A DNA stretch of 64,000 nt from Ctena decussata (Eukaryota > Mollusca > Bivalvia > Lucinida > Lucinidae). Positions within the stretch are counted from its first letter, which is position 1. Every line of letters begins with the position of its first letter. The stretch lies in the NCBI GenBank assembly GCA_963989385.1, contig OZ022510.1:30695448-30759447 (forward strand), given 5' to 3'. Of the stretch, positions 22,885 to 35,044 are shown piece after piece. The position numbers were made by a program, and so were the translations under genes. Under the pieces are notes generated by a model. The model was not told where the DNA came from and made no database searches. It saw nothing but the letters and a program-made list of their open reading frames with translations.

Positions 22885-24698
22885 TTCCTATTTCCAAAGC
22901 TTCTGGTCCTGATGGCCTCAGTAATCGTGTTCTTCGTGAATTATCTAAAGAAGTTTCAATACCTTATTGTTCTCTTTTCAACCAGTCACTATACTTTGGT
23001 ACTGTTCCCTCTGCATATAAAGAAGCCAATGTTTGCCCTATACCTAAAACAGGTTGCCTGTCTGATGTTTCCAATTATCGACCCATTTCATTGCTTAACT
23101 CAGAAGATAAAATTCTAGAAAGGCTTGTATTTAAACATTTATTTAATCACCTACGTGACAACAATTTACTTTCTTCTCTACAATCCGGCTTTCTTCCTGG
23201 AGACTCAACCGTCAACCAGTTGACATTTCTTTACAATACCTTTTGTCAAGCATTAGATTCAGGCAAAGAAGTTCGGGCTGTTTTCTGCGACATCAGCAAA
23301 GCATTCGATCGTGTATGGCACGCTGGTCTCCTTTCTAAGCTTCAAGCAGCTGGTGTCACAGGAAACGTCCACACTTGGTTCGCAGACTATCTCTCTGACC
23401 GAAAACAACGAGTTATTCTCCCTGGTGCTGTTTCTGACTGGACCTATATTCGTGCTGGAGTTCCCCAGGGATCAATCTTAGGCCCTCTTCTGTTTCTTTT
23501 GTATATCAATGATATTGTAAATGATATTGGCTCAAATATTCGGTTGTTTGCTGATGATACTAGTCTCTTTATCATTGTAGATGATCCTATCACAGCAGCC
23601 GGTTGTATTAACACAGATCTGGGTAAAATCTCAAAATGGGCTTCAACATGGCTTGTTACTTTCAACCCTTCCAAAACCGAATCTTTACTTTTCTCTCGTA
23701 AACTTAATAGACATTTTCATCCACCTGTCTTTATGCAAAACCAGCAGATATCTGAAGTTGAGTCTCATAAACATCTTGGTCTCTACTTTTCAAACGACTG
23801 TACTTGGCACCAACATATAAATTATATTACAGCAAAAGCATGGGCTAGAGTTAATATCATGAGAAAATTAAAATACAAATTAGATAGGGAATCTCTAGAA
23901 ATTATTTACACAGCATTTATTAGACCTTTAATCGAATATGGGGATATCATTTGGGATAATTGTTCGCAATATGAGAAGCAAGAACTTGACAAAATTCAGA
24001 ATGAAGCGGCTAGAATAGCTACTGGAGCCACTAGACCTGTTTCCATCAGTGCTTTGCGTAAGGCAATAGGGTGGGACTCGCTTGAAAAGAGACGATTAAA
24101 TCATAAACTTACCTTGTTTTACGAAATGACACATAATCTAGCTCCTTTATATCTATCTTCCTTGGTACCTCAGTCTGTCAGTAATATTTCACGCTATAAT
24201 CTTAGAAATTCTAATAATCTTCAAACGATAGATGCAAGGACAACTCTTTACTATAACTCCTTCCTACCGTCAACTGTCAGAGCCTGGAACAACGTACATG
24301 AAGAGGCGCAGCAATCTGATTCAGTAAATACCTTTAAATGCTTTCTCAACAAAGACAAATCGCATATTCCGAAATATTTCTACATAGGTAATAGGAAAGC
24401 CCAAATATTACACACTAGGTTAAGAACCAATTGTAGTTCGCTAAACTTAGATCTTTTCATAAGGAACATTTCCGATTCCCCTTTATGTCAGTGTGGTAGT
24501 CTGGAAAATGCCCAACATTACTTTTTTCACTGTAGAAACTACCAAGTCCAACGAACCGAACTCATAAATACAGTGTCTCAGTATCAGGTTCCCTCGCTGT
24601 CCTTTCTCTTATATGGAAACGATTCTTTTTCTTTTGAAACAAATACAGTTATATTTGAAAAGGTCCATAAATTTATTTTGGATTCAAAACGCTTCTGA
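22885..24698 (+). pseudogene. LINE reverse transcriptase and C-terminal Cys/His motif
   Basis: Frame 3 stays open from 22866 to the TGA at 24696-24698. RT motifs seen are SGPDGLSNRVL, NYRPISLLN, LQSGFLPGDST, VFCDISKAFDRVWH (first catalytic Asp), AGVPQGSILGPLLFLLYIND and FADD (residues 228-231 of this frame). The C-terminus has HTRLRTNCSSLN and then SPLCQCGSLENAQHYFFHC, a CxC...H...C arrangement typical of this LINE group. The RT part itself is uninterrupted. The frame runs slightly upstream into the frameshift zone, so the exact junction is uncertain. Confidence 0.93.
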
Positions 24699-25154
24699 TA
24701 GCATATTTTCTTAGCTTATGGCAAGCGGCTGGTACTTATGTAAGTAATGGTAGTCGGAGTGCTTGATGCGACTGTCGCTGCGATTCTGAGCCCCCTCTCT
24801 CATCCTTGGTTGCATAGTTTGTAAAGTTGTATCTTTTCTTTTCTTTTTTATGCTCCTTTTCTACACTGTCTTCTTTTTTTTTCCTTCTTGTCCGGACACT
24901 TTTCCATATCATTTGGTTTCAATATTAATCACTGGTTTTTGTAAACGATATTACATATATATTTAAATGTAAATTTTTTGTTTAACTTATTTTGTCAAGC
25001 TATCGCCATGATATTTGCATGTTAGATATAGTTAAGGAGAGGAACTTTATAAGTACTTGTGCTTTCGTTCCAATCCTATTATTTATATTGTTGCAATGTA
25101 TATATGTATTGAAAAATTTGAATAAAATATGTTTAAACCAAACCAAAATTGATG

Positions 25155-27180
25155 TCGAATTTATTTTCTGATTTGTTAACATATAGTTACTTCACATTTT
25201 CCTAGGAATTCGAAGATGTTTTAATTAAATATATACAAAACAAGGACTTTTGATAGATACTTCCTTCGCCTCCTCACCAAGCCACTTTACATGTTTGTGT
25301 GCATTATTATTTGACATCTAATATGTGAGTGACATACTGAGGCAAGAAGTGGGGAAGAGTTGTGGGAAGGGAGACAGTCGACAGTAGAAAAATTGAAAAG
25401 CAAGTGGTGTAATTATACCTTCTGTTTATAAAAATATGGCTCAAGTCCATATCACTGTCCAGCTAACGGCCGAGTTTCAGGCAAATGATAATTAAAAACG
25501 AATCAAGCAATCCACATTCCTACATTGTCCCTTTTCTTCTTTCCAGTTAACAATTTCCAGAAACGTCATGATCTTGCAAATGGCGTTGCTAGGCAACTGA
25601 AGAATACTACCTTTATGGGTGCGGCGGTGGCTTCTAGTTGTCTGTTTAAGATCCCCTAGCATAGTTCAGAACCCTTGTAAATATCTGAAAATTGCTGGGA
25701 GTTACGGAAAATAATACTGGAGTATGTAAACGGTACCAAGGTTAAGATATTGCCGTCAGTCAAGATATAATTATTGTTCAAAGGAAGATCAACCTGTTTT
25801 TGGGGGGCAGCTAACATATCATATAAAATGAGTATATGAAGAAGAGACTTTCACAGCAGATAAAGTGTTTCCTAAACTGCCATTAATTTGTTATCAAAGA
25901 ATAGTCCCGAGATGCTGAAATGTAGATATTAGAGAAAATATAAGCTTTGAGCCTTGTTTAATATCGTCTGCAGCCTTAAGAAACAATAGATAAACGTCAA
26001 AAACTGAAGTTTTGCTAAAATTCTGTAATATTCATTTGTTGCCTAGCAACCACATTTGTTTGGTAATGTGAAGTGAAAATTGTCTCTCATTTGAATTCTT
26101 TAATATAAGGCGATTACTTTAGAACATGAATTCTTGTAATTTGAAAGAATAATAAACATACATGCAGGTATTCTCTTCCCCTAACGTCTTGTAAAAGACG
26201 TCATGTTTGTGTTATTTCACTGCCGGTATCGCTTACACCTTTGCATTTAAAACCCTCCCATATCTGAGAAAGGAATGGCACATGTATGATTTTTAGGACA
26301 TATGTGTATTAAATACGTAAGCTGTTAATGGTGTAATTTGATTACCCTACCTTAAATAATACAGCAGTAATGACGGCGTTTGCAAGACTTCTTTGATGAC
26401 CCTCGTATATATATCAATGCCAGCCAATTCAAAATTGACCTCCCGAGGTAGCGGCAATTATTTTAAAAAAAATATGGAAATTTGCATTAATACTGCCAGA
26501 GTTCCTTCGCTTTACTTTTATTTCCCACTATAAGGCGTTATAAACAATGAAAGTAAATCTGTTTCTATTCAATTTCAGATGCACATTTATTTAGAAGTGC
26601 GTAAGATCATGCCTTGTAACTCGTATTGAGATGAAAGACTACATGAAATAGTGCACTCATATTCAGAGAATCAACAGACAGATGAAAAGCTAAAATTCGC
26701 ATTAGTTGTCGCCTTTCTGTTATTAGATTACAAACATATTTCATGAGCTCATGTTTGGAGCTTATGTTTGCATATTAAGCGTGTAGCCTGCAGGAATTTT
26801 CATACTTACGATAGAAGAAATGCATGATATTGCGCCGTAGCAACATATCTAATTAGTTACATCAAACGCTTACAGCCAGTTATTAAAACGAAACGGAAAA
26901 GTAAACAAGCAGCCAAAACGCTAAAAAAACCATTGAAGAATGCCCTAGGGAACGTATCATGATGAGAAAGCATTGTTTCGTATTCCTTTATACTCAAATG
27001 ATGTTTAAGTTGCATAAGCAGACCAATGTCTGACAAATCGCTTTAACCAAAGTGAAAAGACGGGCAATAATCAGGAATTAATACAATCAAATCTCACATA
27101 CCGCTCTCAAAACCAAAAGAGAAAGAGGCACACACATAAATATTGCCAAAATTTAAAGAAAGACATAAACGGTAAACCGA
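25155..27180. other. No feature seen
   Basis: AT-rich, frames all short. TAACGTCTTGTAAAAGACGTC near 26183 is a small hairpin. Confidence 0.55.
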
Positions 27181-28075
27181 ATGAGGAGCTCTTCCCCTAG
27201 ACTGGTGTCAGTTCATTAAATAATACAAGACCATAAATGAATACATGAAAATGAATACACAATATCATACTACATAATTACATTTCAAAAGATGTGGGAT
27301 TTAATGGACAAGTAATAAAACTTCTTGATGATAGTAATGTACCGGTCATGTACCTTACCATACATAAAGCTAAGACCTAAATGCATGGGATGAATGTCAG
27401 GCTACTCTTCCCCAAACAGATGGTCATTCAGCTACCTAAATTAAAAACAGAAGCAACAAATAATTTACCTATTTTTTATTTTTAATTACAAAACAAAACA
27501 CAACAGAAAGCAGAATGGACAGCCATTCAGGTAACCAGACTGTCAAAGACCACAGACAAGCGGAATTAACATGTAACAATGAGGAACCACTACAAAACTA
27601 CCGCCTTGGAACGATCAGCGAACGATTACTGATCGGGTAGGGGCTTTAACTATTTTACTGGATCTAAACCTCGCCCTTAACCTCCAAAATAGTTCATCCC
27701 AAGCAAAACAATTACAATCCATTGAAAAGACGAATGACAGCATCAATCTGGGAAATAAAAACAAATTATTAAAAAAAAAAAAAACATCTACTTTGTAGGG
27801 CTCATGTTCCTTCTTTTGAATGTGTTCTCTGCTTTTGAAGGATCTCTTTAAGATTTTTATTTTACCTATTTTCTATTTATTTTCCAACAAAAGACGACGG
27901 GAAGCAACATTGGCAGCTTAATAGGCGGTCACATGCTAGCAGACCACAGACAAGTAGACAAAATGACAACAGTGAAGAACCACAAGAGGAGTATCGCATT
28001 GGAACGTCAGTTATAAATACAATGGTGCTTATACTAGTTTTACTGGATTCAAACCTCGCCTTCTGCTTCTGCGGT
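27180..28075 (+). repeat. Dispersed repeat R, longest copy (two modules)
   Basis: 27195-27420 is the continuous version of 15620-15744 plus 17098-17205. It then runs through CAGATGGTCATTCAGCTACC, ACAACAGAAAGCAG, TACCGCCTTGGAACGATCAG and TTTTACTGGATCTAAACCTC. 27890-28070 repeats the last module (GACCACAGACAAGTAGACAA, TTTTACTGGATTCAAACCTC). Confidence 0.6.
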
Positions 28076-28079
28076 GGTT

Positions 28080-28860
28080 CGAAACATTATGTTAGCTGTT
28101 TGGTCCGCATAAATAAATCAAGAAAACATCACATGAACAAATAAAACACGCATACGACCTATGTTGAATCAGAGACGAGAACTCAACAGAAAAAGCGTAT
28201 TGTGACACCCACCTGGAGATTCCTCGGGTGTCAAAGTGTCGAACAACATCACTGAAATACAGGCAAAAGAAAACCATCAGCTGAACCCCGAATAAACAAG
28301 CGACTGACAGAGCAAGCTCCGACCCAAACCAACTTTACTAAATAGCTTTATGTCGGACCCAACATTCAGTCTCAAGGCCGACTAACCGGCATGCAATAAC
28401 AAAATTACTAACCATGATTGGGTTCACCACTTAACAGGCAACCTGCAGTATTACTTTTATGAAATATTCAATACGTTTGTAATTTATGATATTTTTTCAA
28501 CTGATCATTAAAATCAGACCTACATACAGTCGTTATTATTATTATTATTTTATAGACTTAGTCACCATAAAATTCTGTTTCCGATAGGGCCTGTTGCAAA
28601 AGACTCTTAAAGCCGACCTTGACTTTAGATGGCAATGCATGAACCCATTTCAAAGAAAGACCTACATGCTACATATTTATTAGTTATCTAATGAGTCAGT
28701 CCCAATAAAGGTAGCATTAATCAAATTATTGATGTAAAAAAAGGCTTATCCCAAACATTTTTTGTTATTGAGTGAATTTCTTCTTCAGCAATCCAGGACT
28801 AAAAACATCGCATTCCAAGGAGGTTCACCATAGGTATACCAGACCTGTTTTGAAGACAAA
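28080..28860. other. No gene; (TTA)n at 28530-28549
   Basis: AT-rich sequence with one ATT microsatellite; nothing else noted. Confidence 0.55.
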
Positions 28861-29086
28861 TGAGCCGCGACAGGACAAAACCATCAAAATGATATGTGCG
28901 CCCAGCAAAGACTCAGCCTGTGCATTGGCCCAGTATGATCAGAGTCATCGCTATCGGCATGAAGGTAGCTTAGAACCTTGGCTACTTGGCGCACATCGAA
29001 GACTGATCAGACCTGGCGGATGCCCAGGCCCCGAGTCTTCACTTGGCGCACATGCAACTTTGTTGGTTTTGTTGTGTCGCAGCTCA
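28861..29086. mobile_element. Palindromic repeat (TGAGCCGCGACAC family), copy 2
   Basis: Ends TGAGCCGCGACAGGACAAAA and TTTTGTTGTGTCGCAGCTCA. The inner hairpins have worn; the left one lost several bases. Same family as 96-333 and 50689-50926. Confidence 0.8.
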
Positions 29087-29089
29087 ACT

Positions 29090-30090
29090 TAAAGAAATTT
29101 TACACTCAGGGGGAGCAACATTGTTATCCTTATTTTTGCCTCTTATCATCGAGGATGAACTCTTCAAACAAGAATTAAATTCGCTCCTCTTAGAGTAGAT
29201 CACATTTTGGAAACTTTTTAAGGCTGCTTCAAGTTTATGCAGGGAAGCGATAACGGAAGTCACAAAATGTTTCTTCTCTTTGTTAAATGTCCCATTGCTC
29301 TATCAGGATGAAAAACTTTATCATGCGGTATCGCTGCAAGCACCTCATAGTTTCGTCAGTGTAAATGACCGTGATTAGCCAGCTGAGAGCAAATAAAACA
29401 TCCCTGAGTTTCACATAAAAACGGTTTTAAAACCTATTTGGGTCATTTGAGTTGGCAACTAAAATGACCTACTTTTGATATCATTAAGTTGAATAAAATG
29501 ATAAAAATATAATGAACAGGCGTGGAGTCCAAACCAATATCTCGCATATGCTCATATAGCATTGCTAGACGGGGAACCAGAACAGGAAGGTTTATTTCGT
29601 ACAGCGATTTTTTGTTAAATTTTCAAAAACCTATTTTCTCTCTTTTCGCCAGTAATATGAGTAATATATGTACATCAATCAACATTTTATTACAAAACAT
29701 GAAGGTTTAACCGCTTTTTACACCGATTTGAGTTTAGACGTTTTTACCACTGATAGGACTATGGATACTTTAAAGTGGCAGACAAAACATAAAGGTGCAC
29801 CCATACACCTTAGGTGAATCCCGACAAGATTAATTTGCCCAAAAGCATGTCTAAACAGCCTAAATCAACCCAGGCATCTTAGCAGTCTGAGGGACGCTGA
29901 GCCTGTTTTCATTGACAACCTATGAGTTTAAATAAATTGAATAGCGGAGATTTTCCACACGTCATGGAACAATGTCGATCAACCACGATATTTGGTGCGC
30001 CACTAGGTTATTTGTAAACATGGCTACACTACTTGTTGCCTGAAACTTGGCGCGGCTTGACGCATAGAAAATATTTTCTAGAGGGCAGAC
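29090..30090. other. No feature seen
   Basis: Short frames only, no repeat recognised. Confidence 0.5.
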
Positions 30091-30094
30091 AGAG

Positions 30095-30170
30095 GAGCCT
30101 AGGTATCTAAGTGAGTTAAGCACTGGCCTGCTAAGCTTGTGGTCCTGATTCGATTCCTGCTGGAGGAGAA
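30095..30170 (+). mobile_element. tRNA-derived SINE head
   Basis: GAGCCTAGGTATCTAAGTG, then AAGCACTGGCCTGCTAAGC and GATTCGATTCCTGC resemble an A box, an anticodon arm and a B box. The arrangement matches the inverted head at 60414-60480. A palindromic repeat follows at 30182. Not a functional tRNA gene: the stems are mispaired. Confidence 0.5.
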
Positions 30171-30181
30171 ATAGAGAATAC

Positions 30182-30316
30182 CATGTTAGTATCTTTTGAT
30201 ATCAAGTTTATCAGGCGAGACCAGAAACAGCGTAGGAATGGCGAGGCTTGCCGAGCCAGTCCGACGTGTTTCTGGTCGAGCCTTATAAACTTGATATCAA
30301 AAGACACTTACATGGT
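30182..30316. repeat. 135-bp palindromic repeat
   Basis: GTATCTTTTGATATCAAG and GCGAGACCAGAAACA on the left are inverted on the right as TGTTTCTGGTCGAGCC and CTTGATATCAAAAGACAC. The centre is AGGAATGGCGAGGCTTGCCG. It is followed by CRE-rich sequence (TGACGTAAG, GTGACGTCAC, CCAATCG) to about 30480 that may be part of the same element. Confidence 0.7.
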
Positions 30317-30489
30317 ATTCTATTTATCATGCATCATTACAATATTTTCAGGTGTAAAGAGCGTCACACAAAAGAGAAGTTAACGCAGTTTTGTTTGAAC
30401 TTGTTGACGTCGCGAATGCGTTATGACGTAAGTCGGTGACGTCACTTAACCAATCGAACGTTGTTATCACGGCCAGCGTCAGTATACAG

Positions 30490-31335
30490 CCAATCGTCTT
30501 CAGAGATCGCTTCTTAAGGCATGACCTGATAACATTCGCGCAAGCGCAGTTCTATGGTGACATGATATCACATTGTGTTATCATACCCCTGTTATCAGGT
30601 GAATTTTGCAGTATATGCATGATAAAATCTTTTTACAGTAAACGGGGTTACAATCTTGATGTAAATATAATGATAAACGTGCACGTTAAGTATACAATAA
30701 TTATTACTTATGACGTTGCAAGGTTTATGCTTAGAAAATGACTTGCACAGCACATCACCACAACAAAGCTTGTTTGGGTTTGGTGTAAAAGACAAACCGA
30801 ACAACCTCAGATGTTTACATTTTTTAGATAACATCATCTATCGTCATTATCTACAGACTTCACGCTGCGACTTTCAGCCTCTCAGGCTTAAGGTAATTCA
30901 GTATAAAGATTTGAGTTTTTGAACCTGTAACTTGTATTAATTGCCGACGTAACATCGATTTACTTTCTAAGACATGTCGCTTCTGAAAGTTTAGCAATGT
31001 ACTTTACGCATTCTTAGTTGTTTTGCTAGATCTATACAAGTCTCCTACTAAATCATAATTTACTTTTCTGAATATTTTGCAATAATAAACGAGCTTCAGC
31101 TGCAGGTCGCCTTGGAGTAGGACTTATTATTCAGTTGCTCTTTAAATGATACCAAAGATGTGTATTGCTGAAAATGAGACTGAATATCAGTCTATTGTTC
31201 TGCTAAAATACGCAGTTTTGTACCAAAAAAAACATGACAATTCCATACTAGTCAGGACCACAAGACCAGAAAAGCACATCATTATTAGTCTAAGATAATT
31301 AGATTTTAAAGAGTAACTACACTTCAGGAACTGAC
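30490..31335. other. No gene; short inverted repeat
   Basis: CATGACCTGATAACA near 30519 and TGTTATCAGGTG near 30590 form a loose inverted pair. Otherwise AT-rich. Confidence 0.5.
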
Positions 31336-31745
31336 TGAATCAGATCCCAAACCCTATCCCCAACATCAAAGGGAAAAATTGACAAAGACATCCCAACAAA
31401 CAATAAATTACAAGTGATAAGCCGAGTCAGCAGCTCTTTCCCAAATAGATGGCAACTCAGCTATCTTTATTGAACTAAATAATTTAGACCAACAGACGGG
31501 TTACAACGTACTAAGCAAATTATATGAAAAACATTTAACAATTATTTTTACCTATTTTCTATTTTTATGATAGAAGGATTAAACTGAGAACACAATAAAT
31601 TAAACAGCACCGAACATAAAACAAATGCAACCGCAACAAAAGTACCGCCTTGGGACGGTCAGTAATAACTACTGGGGGGTTTAAACCGGTTTTACTGGGC
31701 CCAAACCTTCACCCTCACCCTCCGCTGCGGTGCACACAATTAGTT
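31336..31745 (+). repeat. Dispersed repeat R, copy
   Basis: GCCGAGTCAGCAGCTCTTTC, AGATGGCAACTCAGCTATC, TACCGCCTTGGGACGGTCAG and TTTTACTGGGCCCAAACC occur in the family order. Confidence 0.6.
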
Positions 31746-32046
31746 GGTAGTTCGGTTCGTATGGAGGTCCCCTAACTCATCAGAGAGTCATCACGGTCAA
31801 CAATTAAGATCAAGAAAAGACCGTGATGAAGCAAGGATGAGGACTCGACAGCCAAAACTGCATTCTAAATGTTGCCGACGTTTCCTAAATCCTAGGAACC
31901 AATGTAAAATATTTTTTCTCTCATTATTTTGATAAAACGTCTAGGCATTTCTTATAACAAGTAAAAGCTCTGTTGATACCCATTGGGCATACTTTTCTAA
32001 TATACAGATCAAAATTGTAAACACAAAAAATTGTTACGTTATTTAA
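31745..32046. other. No feature seen
   Basis: Nothing recognised between repeat R and the hairpin element. Confidence 0.5.
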
Positions 32047-32390
32047 GGAAAGAATTTCATTTTTCTGATGTTTAACGAAGTGTAAACTACACAGGGTCGC
32101 GTGCAAACTTTGCTAGTGACCCAATGTAGTTTACAATTCGATAAACACAAAAAAAATAAGTTCAGTACTTATATATACATTCGTTTCAATCGAAACATTG
32201 ATGAAAAATCTCATAAAAGCGCTGAAATTGATGCAGTAAAACATTTACAGGCGGGTATTCTGCTAATAGCGGAACAATGTTAATGACGTCGCCGACGTCC
32301 AATCAGATTGTTGAGACCCATGGGTTATTTTGACGTCATTTAAAGTCGTGATGTCGCGTGGCTCAGTGTAATTATTGGATGTAAACTATA
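32047..32390. mobile_element. Hairpin element with CRE and CCAAT motifs, copy 2
   Basis: Aligns with 40834-41216 from GAATTTCATTTTTCTGA to AATTATTGGATGTAAACTA, including the hairpin, GACGTCGCCGACGTCCAATC and TTTTGACGTCATTTAAAGTC. It lacks the inner GAATGAACCCC stem. A second-type SINE follows at 32451. Confidence 0.7.
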
Positions 32391-32450
32391 AGACTGTTAG
32401 ATTAAAGCCATTTTATTCAGCATACTTCATTCGACTGCTTCCATTTTAGA

Positions 32451-32728
32451 GAGGCGCCATGGTCGACTGGTTAGAGACGCTCCGTAATAGTGCAGAAAGT
32501 TGCCGTAAGGTCGGGAGATCGCGCCCGGGTTTCGTCATCCGACGACTGGAAAACCCTCCCTGTCAACCCAGCAATAAATGGGTACCTGCTTCGAATCAGG
32601 GAAGGATAAGGCAGCGGAAGGAGAGGGATGGGCTCTGCCTTCCATCAGCTGTACCCAAGATACAGTGGGCCTCTAACCCCCACTGGCCCTATGGCTATTA
32701 GGCTATGAGAAACCTTTACCTTTTTTTC
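32451..32728 (+). mobile_element. tRNA-derived SINE, second type
   Basis: The head has GGTCGACTGGTTAGAGACGC (A-box-like) and CCCGGGTTTCGTCATCC (B-box-like). A GC-rich body (AATAAATGGGTACCTGC, AAGGCAGCGGAAGGAGAGGG, ACAGTGGGCCTCTAACCCCC, TATGGCTATTAGGCTATGAG) ends in ACCTTTACC and a T run. I recognise the body as a common bivalve SINE but cannot name the family with certainty. It is unrelated in body to the V-SINEs here. Confidence 0.65.
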
Positions 32729-32729
32729 A

Positions 32730-33070
32730 CAATCGACAGATAGAGTTTAGTATTGAATCTGATAAAAGTATGAGACGCATTCTGGTAATGTAGACAATCC
32801 GTAAATTTCGTTAAGTATTGTCTGTCATCGAGACACATCGTATTTCGTCATTGCCAACGTTGATTGTCGCTTTTCGACGGGATATAGCTTATATTTGCAA
32901 TAATGGGGAATTTTTCTCAACAAAATAAGGATGAGGAAGAAGTCGATTGAGCAGAGGCAGTCAATTCGAGATAAAAGTAGAAAATGTATCGCATGTCGAC
33001 ATTTGTAGACAGGTCATAGCCCAGATATATTTCATCTGTGATTAAGATGTAATTATCCTATATTGAATTT
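32730..33070. other. No feature seen
   Basis: AT-rich sequence between a SINE and the mariner-type element. Confidence 0.5.
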
Positions 33071-33072
33071 TA

Positions 33073-33982
33073 CGAGGGGCGTTCGAAAAGTTTTGCAAAT
33101 GGCCTCATGACTTTGTTTAGGAGCACGCTGGGTACAACTGCTATACATTTACTGAAAGCACTGCATTTTGTCTTTACAATGATACCAACCACTATACAAA
33201 GATTCTATTCCTTATTGAGTTACAGCACATTTAAATAGGTCCCAGTCATACCACTGGGCTAATTTTATATGTAAAATCTTTTCAGTATTAGGCATTCAAG
33301 TCAAATTTCCTTGTAAATACAAAATTAATCTTTGTCATTTGCTTGTCCATCGTTGCCTACAATATCCATACAAAAGTAAAAAGAGTGGCGACTGTTATCG
33401 ATTTATTCCTTGCAAAACAATGCGCAGTTCTTATGACGTTATTGAAATTTACGTTAACGTCATTTTTGAAAGCTTGTAGAGACTTCATTTTTGGCATTTA
33501 TTCGAATTTATTGACATGTTTTCGTTAACCCATGTAAATGCTCTTGCTAACAAGATTCTGAATGCTTATATCATTGTTTTCATTATAAAATAATTAAATT
33601 TTAGTAGAAATGGAAAAATTGCTACTACATAAAATATGGATAATCCATATTCCCGGGCCAGTATGGAACCTAGATTAAAAATGATTTCCGCGATATTTAC
33701 AGGACAATATTATCTGGGCATTGTCTGTAAACTTACAAAGATAAAAAAATCAAAGACTGCTGATATTTAAATTACGGCCTACTAAAGTAAAATTCTGCAG
33801 TGTCCTTAGGGTATACCTCTTTCAAAGAAGCTAAAATGTGTCCTTTTTAAAAAAAAATGCACCGTGTTTGTAGACTTCTCTACGCATAACATAGCCTCAT
33901 GTGTTTTTGCAATCAGAAGTTCTGTCTATGTGGTGGTTACCGAGAAATTACCTCATTTGCAAATCTTTCCGAACGCCCCTCG
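33073..33982. mobile_element. Non-autonomous Tc1/mariner-type element, 910 bp
   Basis: The ends are inverted repeats starting CGAGGGGCGTTCG, matching at about 27 of 29 positions up to TTTGCAAATG. TA lies on each side (33071-33072, 33983-33984), the target duplication of Tc1/mariner elements, and the CGAGGGGCGTTC terminus is mariner-like. No frame longer than 61 codons and no D..D(34)D-type transposase motif is visible, so it is a deletion derivative or a fully decayed copy. Confidence 0.85.
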
Positions 33983-34079
33983 TATTTTCCATTAGTTCTA
34001 AGATTTGTGATTATACGAATGGTGTTCAAAATTTCGTAGACTTCTGCTGTGGCTGTAAAGGTAAATGCAGTTTTAATAT

Positions 34080-35040
34080 TTTTATACCCAGCCACACGTT
34101 AGTGGTGGGGTATTATGTTTTCACCTTGGCTGTCCGTGTGTCTGTTCGTCCGTCCGTAGTACGTACGTCCGTACGTCTGTCTGTCCGTCCGTCCGCACTT
34201 CGTTTCCGTTCGATAACTTTAGTATTTATTGACGGAATTCCTTCAAATTTCGCATATACATTTGCATCAAGAATGCCTCGCTTGGGATTGTTAATGGGCA
34301 AATTTTGATAATTTCTGACAGAGTTATGGTACTTGTCAATAAACAAAAGATGGTTTCTGGCCTGTAGTTCCTTTACTACTTGGAGTATCATGATGAAACT
34401 TCACAAAAATGATCGAAGTAACAAACGCTTTTTATGAGCACAGAAATTATGTCATTGGGGGTTATCTGTCCCTGCCCTGGGGCTATATAAATGTATAAAA
34501 TCATGAAAAATTCCATATAAAATCAGAGTTCGAAGCATTTTTTCTGAAACTTACAGCAAATGATCAGACTGATGAAAGCCTCCAGTAATGCTCAAATTTA
34601 CCCCATGGGAGTTATCTCCCCCTGCCGCTCGGGCTATATACATGCATAAAATGATGATGAAATCTATTTAAATTCATGTGAAACAGATTTTAAGAAATTT
34701 ACATCTGATGATAGAAGAAATAAAAGCTTCTTGTGGTGATTAAAATTTGACCCTTTAGGGATTATCTGCCCCTGCCCCATGGTCACAGGTTTTTTTTTAA
34801 AATCACTAAAATTGTATTTGGTTAGAGTGGTAAGTGATTTATCGGAAGCTTATTGTATATGATCAGAGCAATGAAGTGTCCTGTCATGACAAAGACTTTT
34901 ATCTGTGTTCAGTGGGGTTAGGCTGCCCCTGCCCTTGGGTCATACAGACAAAAAATAAATCTGGAAAAATGGGTGTGTGAAAAAGGTTTGCAGTGGCGGG
35001 GTATCACGCAGTCGTTTGCGATGCTTTTATTTCTTTTTAT
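34080..35040. repeat. Dispersed repeat with inner 150-bp degenerate tandem units
   Basis: It starts GTGGTGGGGTATTATG, then has a GTCCGTCC-rich stretch (34130-34200) of a type common in mollusc repeats. From 34320 four units recur with the marker TTATCTG(C/T)CCCTGCC at 34462, 34612, 34762 and 34918, so a 150-bp period. Each includes GATCAGA and ATGAAG(C/T) strings. It ends GGCGGGGTATCAC near 34999. No open frame. Confidence 0.7.
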
Positions 35041-35044
35041 CGCG

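Larger units (their letters stand above)
21417..25154 (+). mobile_element. CR1/Jockey-type non-LTR retrotransposon (LINE), broken
   Basis: The element encodes a 2A-like N-terminus, an endonuclease-exonuclease-phosphatase (EEP) domain, a reverse transcriptase and a C-terminal Cys/His motif, the order of APE-type LINEs. The identical 13-bp string ACCAAAATTGATG occurs at 21417-21429 and 25142-25154 and brackets the coding region and 3' UTR; I read it as a target-site duplication. The 3' end has AATAAA at 25121-25126 and then a short AAACC repeat instead of a long poly(A). The coding frame has two frameshifts and one stop, so this copy cannot make its protein. Clade is not assigned beyond the CR1/Jockey group. 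If the direct repeat is a true TSD, the 5' end starts at about 21430, so the copy has little or no 5' UTR. Confidence 0.9.

Noticed and set aside
34113..34391. Frame with Arg-Arg-Thr-Asp-Gly repeats on the minus strand
   Set aside because: Translation of a GTCCGTCC simple-sequence stretch in a dispersed repeat.
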